Positions 11,331-19,393 of a DNA stretch of 64,000 bases are shown here, piece after piece (position 1 is the first letter of the stretch; each line of letters opens with the position of its first letter). Source of the DNA: Epilithonimonas lactis (GTDB taxonomy: Bacteria > Bacteroidota > Bacteroidia > Flavobacteriales > Weeksellaceae); NCBI RefSeq assembly GCF_900110605.1, contig NZ_FOFI01000003.1:806001-870000 (forward strand), in the 5' to 3' direction. Position numbers and translations under genes: made by a program. Under the pieces are notes generated by a model. It was given only the letters and a program-made list of their open reading frames with translations, had not been told where the DNA came from and did no database searches.

Positions 11331-12647
11331 TCACCCATTATTAATAATTCTCTTATGCTGAAGTGAAACAAACTTCGAGGAATCAACGTTTTGAAGATAA
11401 TTCGTGAGCGATGAACGGCTCATACTGTCTTTGGTCAAATATATTCTTCCGCCGAAATTCTCGACAATTGTATCGAGTTGGTCAACCAGCTTTCGAAGTC
11501 CTTTGTTCACTTTAAAGTCCAAAGCCAAAGTGTAACCTTCGACTGGAAAAGAATTGTAGGCTTGTGGATTGTTTTTTCCGAACAATTTCAAAACTGCTAA
11601 GAAAGAACCGTTTCCACTTTTTGCAATGGTATCAAGGATTTGTCGCATTCCTTCTTTCCCGTTTTCTTTCGGAATGACCATTTGATATTGGATAAATCCA
11701 CTTTTTCCGTAGATCTTGTTCCAATCATTAATGACATCCAATGGATAGAAAAACGTTTCGTAATCAATGAAATTATTGAGTTGCTTCTTCGTCTGTTTGT
11801 TGTAATAAAGGAAATTGAAAATCTTTATACTCAAAGAATTAAGAACGAATCCTGGAAAATAAAATGGAATCGTTGGCTTTGGTTTCTCTTTCAGCTTCAA
11901 AGTTTTCTTTTGAAGGTTGACAGGTAATTCGGCTTTCAAAGCGTGTTCGCCTCTCATCAAAATTGAACGACCAAGATTTTTTCCTTTCTGAAAACAGTCG
12001 ATCCAAGCGACGTTGTAGGTCCAATCTTCACTTTCATCAAACAATCGGAAAACCTCATCCAGATTTTCAGCTTTGATGCTTTCTTGCTTGATGTAAACAG
12101 ATTCTATATTTTTCAGTTTGAATTTGGCTGAGAGAATAATTCCCGTCAATCCCATTCCACCGATTGTAGCCCAGAACTTGTCCGCGTTTTCTTCGCGCGA
12201 GCAAGTGATGACTTCGGCATTTTCGTTCACCAATTTAAATTCGATCACGTATTCCGAAAAGCAACCTTCTGCGTGGTGGTTCTTCCCGTGAACATCAGAC
12301 GCGATGGCGCCTCCAACGGAAATATATTTGGTTCCCGGCGTCACGTAAAGAAAGTAACCTTGAGGAACAGAAACTTCTAAAACTTCTGACAACAAAACGC
12401 CGGATTCACATTCGATAACGCCGTTGAGTCTATCAAAAGATATAAATTTGTTGAGTCTTTTGGTTGAGAAAATATGTTCGCCAAGGGAAGCATCGCCGTA
12501 GCAACGTCCGTTTCCCCTTGCAATCACTTCGTTGTGATCTTTTACAAATTGTTTGATCTTCGAAACAGAATCTTCCGACTTCATCTCCTTCTCTACCACT
12601 GGGAAATTTCCCCAATTGGTTACTTTCTGAATAAAATTCGGTTTCAT
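11331..12647 (-). CDS. DprE1-like FAD-dependent oxidase (polyprenyl-phosphoryl-ribose 2'-oxidase)
   Basis: FAD-linked oxidase of 438 residues. The FAD-binding N-terminal domain has ARGNGRCYGDAS (residues 43-54) and the near-diagnostic VGGAIASDVHGKNHHAEG (residues 111-128), matching the DprE1 type rather than alditol or gulonolactone oxidases. The substrate domain keeps the TKDS lysine (about residue 406), equivalent to the catalytic Lys of mycobacterial DprE1. At the position of the benzothiazinone-reactive Cys387 the motif reads TLALDF, with Ala375. It oxidises the 2' hydroxyl of polyprenyl-phosphoryl-ribose, and DprE2 then reduces the ketone. It is flanked by the UbiA enzyme upstream and DprE2 downstream. 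Confidence 0.9.
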   Translation of the reverse strand: MKPNFIQKVTNWGNFPVVEKEMKSEDSVSKIKQFVKDHNEVIARGNGRCYGDASLGEHIFSTKRLNKFISFDRLNGVIECESGVLLSEVLEVSVPQGYFLYVTPGTKYISVGGAIASDVHGKNHHAEGCFSEYVIEFKLVNENAEVITCSREENADKFWATIGGMGLTGIILSAKFKLKNIESVYIKQESIKAENLDEVFRLFDESEDWTYNVAWIDCFQKGKNLGRSILMRGEHALKAELPVNLQKKTLKLKEKPKPTIPFYFPGFVLNSLSIKIFNFLYYNKQTKKQLNNFIDYETFFYPLDVINDWNKIYGKSGFIQYQMVIPKENGKEGMRQILDTIAKSGNGSFLAVLKLFGKNNPQAYNSFPVEGYTLALDFKVNKGLRKLVDQLDTIVENFGGRIYLTKDSMSRSSLTNYLQNVDSSKFVSLQHKRIINNG

Positions 12648-12725
12648 CTTTTATTGGTTTTAAAGGTCAAACTTGATCTCCATACTCTCTTCGTCATTTG
12701 TTTTATGTTTTTAATCTTGTGGTGA

Positions 12726-13616
12726 TCACCCTTTTTTAAAATAGATCTGCAATAGGAAAGCAATGACCCAAAGTACAATCGTCAACTGAATATATCGGTC
12801 TTTGTAAACTATTTTGGTGGGCGACTCGGTCTTGTTGTAAACCAAGGTCTGCTGCAAATATCTGAGAAATGCGAACACTACAAATAATACAGTGTAGAAA
12901 ACCCTCGGGTGAAATCTGTCCTGAACTTCTGGCGACAACGTAAACATCAAATAACAGATAATTGCCAAAGTACAACTGATGGACAATGCAATGTCTGCAA
13001 ACTGAACATTATAACCGTCTAGCGCTTTTCTGGTTTTGCCAGACACTTGTGCATTGATCAATTCGCCTCTTCTTTTCCCAATCGCTAAAACCAAGGCCAA
13101 AACGAAAGTTAATAGAATCGCCCAATTGGTGACGGCAATTCCGGTGACATATCCGCCGGCTAAAACCCTTAGAACAAATCCTGTTGCAATGATACAGATA
13201 TCTACAATCGCCACCTGTTTCAGTTTGAAAGTGTAGAAAAGATTCATCACAAAATAGAAGGCGATAATCACACCGAACTTCCAAAAATTGGTCTGGAAAA
13301 TGTAATTTCCTAAGAAAATAGAAGCAACGGACAATATTACCAATAGCGCAAACAAAACCTCTGCACTTCTCTTGGAAACCGCACCGCTGGCCAAAGGTCT
13401 GTCTTTTTTTTCCGGATGCCTTTTATCTGACTCTATATCAAAATAATCATTGATAATATAGATTGAACTTGCCGTAAATGAGAAAACTAAAAAGGCAAAA
13501 ATACTTTCGTAGAATAGGTGGGAATTGGTAATCTTCCCGGAAAAAAACAATGGTGCAAAAACAAATAAATTCTTAACCCATTGTTCTACTCGTATTAATT
13601 TTAAATAGTTTTTCAT
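12726..13616 (-). CDS. UbiA-family polyprenyl-phosphate phosphoribosyltransferase
   Basis: Integral membrane prenyltransferase of 296 residues with about eight transmembrane helices. The first active-site motif is NDYFDIESDKRHPEKKDRPL from residue 56, the N-D-x2-D-x3-D-x2-HP form with a following K-x-R-P that marks 5-phosphoribosyl-1-diphosphate:polyprenyl-phosphate transferases (Rv3806c type) and separates them from quinone or heme UbiA enzymes. The N-terminal RVEQWVKNLFVFAPLFF also fits that branch. It would start the pathway by joining PRPP to polyprenyl phosphate. It is first in a cluster with DprE1, DprE2 and a phosphatase, all on one strand. Confidence 0.9.
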   Translation of the reverse strand: MKNYLKLIRVEQWVKNLFVFAPLFFSGKITNSHLFYESIFAFLVFSFTASSIYIINDYFDIESDKRHPEKKDRPLASGAVSKRSAEVLFALLVILSVASIFLGNYIFQTNFWKFGVIIAFYFVMNLFYTFKLKQVAIVDICIIATGFVLRVLAGGYVTGIAVTNWAILLTFVLALVLAIGKRRGELINAQVSGKTRKALDGYNVQFADIALSISCTLAIICYLMFTLSPEVQDRFHPRVFYTVLFVVFAFLRYLQQTLVYNKTESPTKIVYKDRYIQLTIVLWVIAFLLQIYFKKG

Positions 13617-13650
13617 TAAATGTTCAATAATCTTACAAAAGTAGCATTAA

Positions 13651-13676
13651 AATAAAAAAACCGCAAATTGCGGTTT
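13651..13676 (-). terminator. Terminator after the OmpA/lipoprotein pair
   Basis: AAACCGCAA pairs with TTGCGGTTT at 13658-13676, with a T-rich tail on the minus strand. It separates the ompA-like unit from the UbiA cluster. Confidence 0.85.
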
Positions 13677-13703
13677 AGTATTTATTTATAAAATGAATGA
13701 TTA

Positions 13704-14399
13704 TTAATTTGACCCAGTTTTCGCTGCATCATTGATCATTTTTTCATTCGCAGTGATTGCAAATTCTACACGTCTGTTCTGTGCTCTGCCAGCGTCTGTA
13801 TCATTGGAAGCAATTGGGCTAGATTTCCCTAAACCTTCTGTGAACAATCTAGAAGACGAAATACCCTGAGCTGTAAAATAATTTTTAACAGCTGCAGCTC
13901 TTTGTGCAGAAATCCTCAAGTTTACCGCATCTGTACCTACACTGTCTGTATGTCCGTAGATGTTGATGTTCGTATCAGGATTATTTCTGAGAACCGTTAC
14001 CAATTTATCCAAGTTGGTTTTAGCTAAAGAAGTCAGGTTTGAAGAGTTGAAGTCAAAATTCACGGTATTTTCGTGAAGCGTTACTTTGATTCCTTCTCCT
14101 ACTCTTTCCACCTCAGCGCCAGGCAACACATCCTTAATCTCTTTTGCTTGCTTATCCATTTTGTTACCGATGACACCACCAGCAACACCACCTACAACAC
14201 CCCCAAGAACCGCACCTAATGGCGCATTTCCACCTTTTCCAAGATTGTTTCCTAGGATTCCTCCTAGTACTGCACCCGCAGCTGTACCGATTGCGGCACC
14301 TTTTTGTGTGTTATTGGCATTTTGTACAGCTTCACAACTTGTGATCAATAGAGATCCAGAGATCATAAAGGCTGCAATATTTAATTTAGTAAATTTCAT
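13704..14399 (-). CDS. OmpA-family lipoprotein with glycine zipper
   Basis: A 231-residue outer-membrane-type lipoprotein. The signal peptide ends at a lipobox (LLITSCEA). Residues 35-85 are glycine-zipper repeats (GTAAGAVLGGILGNN and similar), and a C-terminal OmpA peptidoglycan-binding domain follows (VNFDFNSSNLTSLAK, YGHTDSVGTDAVNLRIS, GRAQNRRVEFAI). It anchors the outer membrane to peptidoglycan. It is cotranscribed with the lipocalin-like lipoprotein 20 bp upstream and followed by a terminator. Confidence 0.93.
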   Translation of the reverse strand: MKFTKLNIAAFMISGSLLITSCEAVQNANNTQKGAAIGTAAGAVLGGILGNNLGKGGNAPLGAVLGGVVGGVAGGVIGNKMDKQAKEIKDVLPGAEVERVGEGIKVTLHENTVNFDFNSSNLTSLAKTNLDKLVTVLRNNPDTNINIYGHTDSVGTDAVNLRISAQRAAAVKNYFTAQGISSSRLFTEGLGKSSPIASNDTDAGRAQNRRVEFAITANEKMINDAAKTGSN

Positions 14400-14419
14400 T
14401 TGATTTTTGATTTTTAATA

Positions 14420-14914
14420 TTATTTAGTTCTTACAAAGTTGTAACGGATGTCCATTGGTGTACCATCTGCGTTCACAGACTGAACCAACGTGAAGGTATT
14501 GGCAGTTGGATTTTCCAAAATCAATTTGTATCCAGAACCTACTTTTTTTGCTTTTTCGCCCTCTCCGACTTTTTTGATAGAAACTACATTGTTCTTATCT
14601 ACACTGAAAGTAATTGCTTGAGTTTTTTCTGGACAAGCAGAAGTCCCATGCAAATTGTAAGTTCCAGTATAATTATTTGGGATAAGTGTCCAAGAACTAC
14701 CAACAAAACAGCTGATGCTAACGCCTTCGTCAAAAGGTTTAACGCTGAATTCTCTATTATAATCGATGTTAGAAATATCCCATTGTCCTTTCAGTTTCAT
14801 CACTTCGGCTCTCAATGTTTGCGCTTGACCAGCGGAAACTCCGGTTTTGTTTGAAGAACAAGAAGCTGCAATCAAAGAAGCGCCTACAAGTCCTAAAAAA
14901 AGTGTTTTTTTCAT
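14420..14914 (-). CDS. Lipocalin-like lipoprotein
   Basis: A 164-residue lipoprotein with a lipobox (LIAASCSS). The segment LKGQWDISNIDYN, two cysteines (about residues 70 and 94) and the alternating strands to the end resemble lipocalin-like domains of Bacteroidota. Cargo is unknown. It precedes the OmpA lipoprotein by 20 bp, so the two form an envelope unit. Confidence 0.75.
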   Translation of the reverse strand: MKKTLFLGLVGASLIAASCSSNKTGVSAGQAQTLRAEVMKLKGQWDISNIDYNREFSVKPFDEGVSISCFVGSSWTLIPNNYTGTYNLHGTSACPEKTQAITFSVDKNNVVSIKKVGEGEKAKKVGSGYKLILENPTANTFTLVQSVNADGTPMDIRYNFVRTK

Positions 14915-14961
14915 AGTTTTAAAATTATTACCAAATGTATCATAAAAAAGTATGCCAAAGA

Positions 14962-15001
14962 ATAAAAAACAAAAGATCCGAGAAAACTCTCAGATCTTTT
15001 T
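14962..15001 (-). terminator. Terminator after subtilase
   Basis: AAAAGATC...GATCTTTT hairpin at 14971-15000 with one wobble pair, followed on the minus strand by a T-rich tract. Confidence 0.8.
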
Positions 15002-15025
15002 GTCTTTCATAAAAAGTCTAATTCA

Positions 15026-16714
15026 TTATAGCTTAGACTTTTCTATCGCTTTATTTGCTTTTTGTTTTTTTGCAGATTTCTTTACAGAATTCGAAGATGA
15101 GTTGGCTCTGTAAAAATTACTGTAGGCATACTCTGCCGCCTTCGCAACATCGATAACACCCGCAGATCTTGATAATTTATCAAATCCATTGGTAGCGTTC
15201 GCGTTCGAAGTCTTCACCAAAGATTCGATGATCTGCTCTGGCTTCAAGTTTGGCATGTAAGCCAACAAAACCGCTGCAGCTCCTGCAACTACCGGCGAAG
15301 CCATGGAAGTTCCTTGCAGATATTCGTATTTACCATCTGGAACAGTAGAATAGATCTTATCTCCCGGCGCAAAAACGTCTACCATTTTCGCATCATAGTT
15401 GGAGAAGCTCGCTTTCAACATATCCGCATCGTTGGTATTGGCACCAACCACAATCATATTGTTGATGAATGGTTTCTCATCTGTTGCTGCTTTAAAATTG
15501 GTTGGGAAATATTGGTGTTCCGCAATATCCTCATTTTCATTTCCTGCAGCTTTCACAAGAAGCACACCTTTACTTTCTGCATATTTGAAAGCATCCCAAA
15601 CCACATTTTTCCCTGGAGAAACTGGTTTTCCGAAACTCATGTTCAGGATCTTCGCACCATTGTCAACTGCATATCTTACGGCGTTGGCAACATCTTTATC
15701 TCTTTCGTCTCCGTCTGGAACCGCTCTCACTGTCATGATCTTCGCAACTCTGGAAGCTACACCATATTGGTTTTCGGAACCGTTTACCAATCCAGCGATG
15801 ATCCCTGCAACGTGTGTTCCGTGTTTTGCGTCTGGACCTTCGTAATGGTTGTTACCATAGCTTTTTTCAGAATAATCATCATAATTGTCACCAACGATGG
15901 ATGCTCTAGGGTCAAAGTCCAGGTTAAAGCCTTTCTCAGCTTGCGGCGTGAAATAATCCAAAGCTTCTTTCATTTGAGCTTTCAAATAAGTTTCAACCTC
16001 AGCTGCTGGTTTTCCTGCCACTTGCGGATCATTGGAAACCTGAGCAAGAACCTGCATTGCCATCGCATCTTGCTGAGTTGCTGGTTTGATGCCTGCCAAA
16101 GTCTCTTTGGTCAGATTTTTACCATTCAACAATTTGATCATATCTGGAATAGCGTTGTTGATCATCGTGTACAGTTGAAGGCTTTGTTTTGCCTCTTCGC
16201 TTTTTTTGGTGAAGATGTCCTTGGACTTCATGTACATTGCAAATTCCTCAGGCATTTTGGTTTGATTCGCTTTGTTTTTGGTAGAATCATCGCCTTCGAA
16301 AAGTGGTTTATATTTTTTTACCACTCTGGTAACTTCCATGTTGTCAACATCTACATCGCCGTTTTTTCCACCTAGGAAATTCCAGCCGTAAACATCATCG
16401 ATGTAACCATTTCCATCGTCATCTTTCCCGTTGTTTGGAACTTCATTTGGATTCTTCCACATATTTTTCACCAATCCTGGATGATCCACCTCTACACCAC
16501 TGTCCAAAACGCCTACAATAACTGATTTTGGTTTAAGGCCTTTTGATTCCAAGAATTTATAAGCATTCTCCGTATTCACACCATAAACTTTTGTTGTCGC
16601 GTAATCTTTGTGATACCAAGTTTTCAGGTCTTTATCATTTTCCGGAGCTACTGCTTGTGCCGCCATCATTGCAAATCCACCGTAGAATGCAGCTGCTATC
16701 AATATTCTTTTCAT
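15026..16714 (-). CDS. Subtilisin-like serine protease (S8)
   Basis: Exported protease of 562 residues with a signal peptide (first 20 or so residues). The catalytic triad is Asp71 (VGVLDSGVEVDHPG), His298 (KHGTHVAGIIAG) and Ser470 (GTSMASPVVAG), with the oxyanion Asn in AAGNEN. About 190 residues between Asp71 and the His motif, mostly helical and lysine-rich, are inserted relative to compact subtilisins. The C-terminus is basic and Ser/Lys-rich, without a recognisable T9SS sorting domain, so it is probably periplasmic or secreted by Sec only. It lies between WbqC-like (13 bp upstream) and a terminator. Confidence 0.93.
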   Translation of the reverse strand: MKRILIAAAFYGGFAMMAAQAVAPENDKDLKTWYHKDYATTKVYGVNTENAYKFLESKGLKPKSVIVGVLDSGVEVDHPGLVKNMWKNPNEVPNNGKDDDGNGYIDDVYGWNFLGGKNGDVDVDNMEVTRVVKKYKPLFEGDDSTKNKANQTKMPEEFAMYMKSKDIFTKKSEEAKQSLQLYTMINNAIPDMIKLLNGKNLTKETLAGIKPATQQDAMAMQVLAQVSNDPQVAGKPAAEVETYLKAQMKEALDYFTPQAEKGFNLDFDPRASIVGDNYDDYSEKSYGNNHYEGPDAKHGTHVAGIIAGLVNGSENQYGVASRVAKIMTVRAVPDGDERDKDVANAVRYAVDNGAKILNMSFGKPVSPGKNVVWDAFKYAESKGVLLVKAAGNENEDIAEHQYFPTNFKAATDEKPFINNMIVVGANTNDADMLKASFSNYDAKMVDVFAPGDKIYSTVPDGKYEYLQGTSMASPVVAGAAAVLLAYMPNLKPEQIIESLVKTSNANATNGFDKLSRSAGVIDVAKAAEYAYSNFYRANSSSNSVKKSAKKQKANKAIEKSKL

Positions 16715-16727
16715 ATTTCTAATATTA

Positions 16728-17345
16728 TTAATTGATTTTGATATTTTTAATATATGTCAGACTTTCTGGTCCAATGTTACAGATCAGGTCCAAAATTGAG
16801 AGATCTTTCAGAAAACCATGCTTATCGGAAAAGCTTTGATAATATTCTGAAAACGCTACTTCCGACTCGGATTTGGCGGAGAACTTTTCTCTGTAATTCT
16901 CCTGCTCGGGTGCTTTGAAATATTCTTCCGTCAGCGTGAATTCCTTTTCTGTTTTGAGGATATTAAGAATGATCTTCAGAGCTTTGAGGTTGAAGTCTAT
17001 CAATGAATCCACCTTGCCTTCGAAAATGGTTTTCAGTTTATCCTCGTAATATTCGAAGTAAGGTGTGCTTTGGTAGGCTGTTTTGATGGATTTCCAGTGG
17101 AGTTTCTGCCAATCTTCTACAAACGAGATCTCGATGTCTTTGAGTTCTCTTTTTCCAGTGTGCTTGATCGGGATGATGAGTGGCAATTTTCCGTTGGCGC
17201 CATAGATCACCGCACGGTTCCTGTAAGTTTGTTTTGGAAAATTCTCGAACTGCTCGAAAGTGATTTCATTTTCAGGATCAAGGAAAACCGAGAACCACGA
17301 AATGGGTGGCAAATAAAATATGGGTAAAAGAATCTTGTTGTTCAT
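16728..17345 (-). CDS. WbqC-like family protein
   Basis: A 205-residue cytoplasmic protein of the WbqC-like family, seen in LLPIFYLPPISWFSVFL, NFPKQTYRNRAVIYGANGK and ISFVEDWQKLHWKSIKTAYQ. Members occur in polysaccharide loci and beside lepB in Flavobacteria; their biochemical role is not established. A hairpin terminator lies directly before the start codon, so the gene and the downstream subtilase probably have their own promoter rather than continuing the lepB transcript. Confidence 0.85.
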   Translation of the reverse strand: MNNKILLPIFYLPPISWFSVFLDPENEITFEQFENFPKQTYRNRAVIYGANGKLPLIIPIKHTGKRELKDIEISFVEDWQKLHWKSIKTAYQSTPYFEYYEDKLKTIFEGKVDSLIDFNLKALKIILNILKTEKEFTLTEEYFKAPEQENYREKFSAKSESEVAFSEYYQSFSDKHGFLKDLSILDLICNIGPESLTYIKNIKIN

Positions 17346-17357
17346 ATTTGTTAAAAC

Positions 17358-17395
17358 TAAAAAACTTTGTCAAAGGTTTGAAACTTTGACAAAGT
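17358..17395 (-). terminator. Terminator after lepB, just before wbqC-like
   Basis: Perfect 12-bp stem ACTTTGTCAAAG at 17364-17375 with CTTTGACAAAGT at 17384-17395, followed on the minus strand by TTTTTT. It would end the parA-to-lepB transcript, although it lies 190 bp after the lepB stop. Confidence 0.75.
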
Positions 17396-17470
17396 GATGA
17401 TTTTTATTGCTTGATAGAAGTTGAAAAACGTTGTCCAAGCGTGGTCATTTTATTTGGAAGACAAATCCCA

Positions 17471-17576
17471 TAGCCCCGATAGAAGCGGCATCCTTTTTTG
17501 CTTTCTCTACAAATATTCCTTTGAAGACCAAACGTTGTGAAGCAAAAAAGATATAGCGGATAGCGGAATCAGCTCC
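17471..17576 (-). repeat. Structured dispersed repeat, copy A
   Basis: Read on the minus strand it begins GGAGCTGATTCCGCTATCCG and ends CGGGGCTA. The core TTTTTTGCTT (17494-17503) pairs with AAGCAAAAAA (17540-17549). The copy at 62874-62992 shares the order TCCGnnnTCCG, CTTTTTTGC, an A-run, then CGGGGC. The lepB frame continues after its stop through this element, but that is probably chance. Confidence 0.65.
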
Positions 17577-17585
17577 TAATTTATA

Positions 17586-19253
17586 TTAATCTTCTTCTTT
17601 TTTCTTTTTGAATAAGTTGGCAAAGAAATCCCATCCGAAAAACAGGACCAAAATAAGCACGGCTACCCACCAATATGAGGTTTTGTTAGCTTCGCCTGTG
17701 TTGGTTGCTTTGAACATTCTGTCCCAACGGATCTTCTTTCCTGGCGCTTGATACGTCGAGTTGGCATCGGCAAAGAGACCTTCTACACTCATCCATGTAA
17801 ACATTGGGCGACCTACGATATTCTCCTCTGGCACGACTCCGAAGAATCTTGCATCCAAAGAGGCATCGCGGTTGTCCCCGATCATCATGTAATAGTTTTG
17901 TTTGATGGTATATTGGTTGGTTTCCTGACCATTGACGTATATCTTTCCACCTTTGTTCTCCAATTTGTTGTGCTCATATTCTGAGATGATCCATTTGTAC
18001 ATTGGCAGTGTTTCCTGATCCAACTTCACCACATCTCCTTTTTTCGGAATTCTGAGCGGGCCGTACCAATCTTGGTTCCATGGTTTGTTGACAGGATAGA
18101 TACTATTAGAAGAATCAATTCGTGACGCTGGTATAGGCTCTCCATTTTTATCACGAAGATAATTGCCCTCACTTCCAGTTGCGTATTTATAATATGCTAC
18201 GGAAGCTTTACCTTTTTGCATTATATCTTCTTCAATACTTTCTACACTTGGAATTTTTTTAATTTCATCTCTCATCTCATCCGTGAGGCCTTGAAATTCA
18301 TAGAGAAATCCATTGTCTTGACTTTCTCGAACTGGTAAAAATCCAAATGCTTTATATAATTGTGGGATATCTAACTGTGTATTAGATCTTACAATAAATC
18401 TATGTTGCTGATATTCGTCACCAAGAATTTTCTCAGGCGCATTGTTCACAAATAATCTTCCAGCGCGGAACTCGATGACATCGCCAGGAATCCCGACACA
18501 TCTTTTGACATACGGATCTTTTCTATCGATCGCCGTGTGAACGGAATCTTGAGGATAATTGAAAACCACGATATCGTATCTTTCCACTTCATCGTAACCT
18601 GGAATTCTTAGGTATGGTAATTTAACAGCGTCAACGTAAGATTTTGGATCGTCCTTTGGATTACCTTTTTGACCCGTATCGAAGATAGTTCCCTGCAAGA
18701 ATGGTAGAGCCACTGGTCTCATTGGCATTCTGTAGCCGTAAGCCCATTTGTTCACGAAAAGGAAATCTCCAACAAGAAGCGTTCTTTCCATAGATCCTGT
18801 AGGAATCCCGAAAGGCTGTGTGATAAAAGCATGAATGATCGTTGCAAAAACCACCGCGAAGGTGACAGATCCCACGAAAGTCTCTTTTTTCTTACCTTCT
18901 TCTTCCTCTTCTTCGGTTTCGACCTGTGGATCTTTGCCATAGTTGACCGTTGCCATGAAAATGAATGGCAAGATCACAGTCAGCAAACCATCCAGCGCGC
19001 TTCTCTTCCCAAACTTCTTCATCAAGAAAATATGGAAAGCCGACATCATGATAGGACCAACAATTGGCAAATAAGATAAGATCGCCCACCACTTTGGATG
19101 CTCTGTCTCCGTTAGAATAATATAATAATTATAGAAAGGTACAAAGGAAAACAATGGATTGTAACCCATCTTCTTGAATAACTTCCATGTTGTAAGTCCC
19201 ATCAAAACACTGATGATGAGGACATAAATGGTATAAGTAATGATGTAATTCAT
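17586..19253 (-). CDS. lepB: Signal peptidase I, long Bacteroidota form
   Basis: Inner-membrane signal peptidase of 555 residues, far longer than the usual 250-330. Residues 1-100 form an extra multi-helix domain of the DUF5684 type (FKKMGYNPLFSFVPFYNYY), followed by an acidic linker near 112-119. The catalytic part has Ser154 (PTGSMERTL) and Lys250 (YVKRCVGIPGD), with GDNRDASLDARFFG near the end and a C-terminal helix plus a KKKK tail. An insert of about 130 residues separates the catalytic boxes. It follows dapB in the conserved parA-parB-DUF5683-dapB-lepB order. A heptad repeat sits right before the start codon. Confidence 0.95.
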   Translation of the reverse strand: MNYIITYTIYVLIISVLMGLTTWKLFKKMGYNPLFSFVPFYNYYIILTETEHPKWWAILSYLPIVGPIMMSAFHIFLMKKFGKRSALDGLLTVILPFIFMATVNYGKDPQVETEEEEEEGKKKETFVGSVTFAVVFATIIHAFITQPFGIPTGSMERTLLVGDFLFVNKWAYGYRMPMRPVALPFLQGTIFDTGQKGNPKDDPKSYVDAVKLPYLRIPGYDEVERYDIVVFNYPQDSVHTAIDRKDPYVKRCVGIPGDVIEFRAGRLFVNNAPEKILGDEYQQHRFIVRSNTQLDIPQLYKAFGFLPVRESQDNGFLYEFQGLTDEMRDEIKKIPSVESIEEDIMQKGKASVAYYKYATGSEGNYLRDKNGEPIPASRIDSSNSIYPVNKPWNQDWYGPLRIPKKGDVVKLDQETLPMYKWIISEYEHNKLENKGGKIYVNGQETNQYTIKQNYYMMIGDNRDASLDARFFGVVPEENIVGRPMFTWMSVEGLFADANSTYQAPGKKIRWDRMFKATNTGEANKTSYWWVAVLILVLFFGWDFFANLFKKKKEED

Positions 19254-19257
19254 ATCT

Positions 19258-19299
19258 TGGCTTTTGGCAATTGGCTATTCGCTTCTTGCTATTTTGTAT
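19258..19299. repeat. Heptad repeat before lepB
   Basis: 7-base units TTGGCTT, TTGGCAA, TTGGCTA, TTCGCTT, CTTGCTA, TTTTGTA in sequence, starting 4 bp upstream of the lepB start codon at 19253. Confidence 0.8.
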
Positions 19300-19343
19300 A
19301 ATTAGTTTTTGATGTGGTGATTTTGTTACAGAAATATTGAGAT

Positions 19344-19386
19344 GAAATTAATTTTTGCCCCAACCCTAAAGGGAGAATTAATTTTC
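19344..19386. repeat. Imperfect palindrome between dapB and lepB
   Basis: GAAATTAATTTTT and its inverted partner GAATTAATTTTC enclose a GC-richer segment (CCCCAACCCTAAAGGG). It may be a weak terminator or a short dispersed palindrome. Confidence 0.4.
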
Positions 19387-19393
19387 AAGAACA

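Noticed and set aside
11331-12647. Alternative reading of the FAD enzyme as alditol or gulonolactone oxidase
   Set aside because: The GKNHH context and TKDS lysine, plus the SDR and UbiA neighbours, fit the DprE1 type better.
15314-16375. Long open frame (353 codons) on the plus strand across the subtilase gene
   Set aside because: It is antisense to a clear protease with a complete catalytic triad; its translation is rich in Ile, Phe, His and Cys and has no domain, typical of a shadow frame.
17448-17585. In-frame continuation of lepB after its stop
   Set aside because: The 45-codon extension runs through a structured repeat that recurs at 62874 without coding; readthrough is not needed to explain it.
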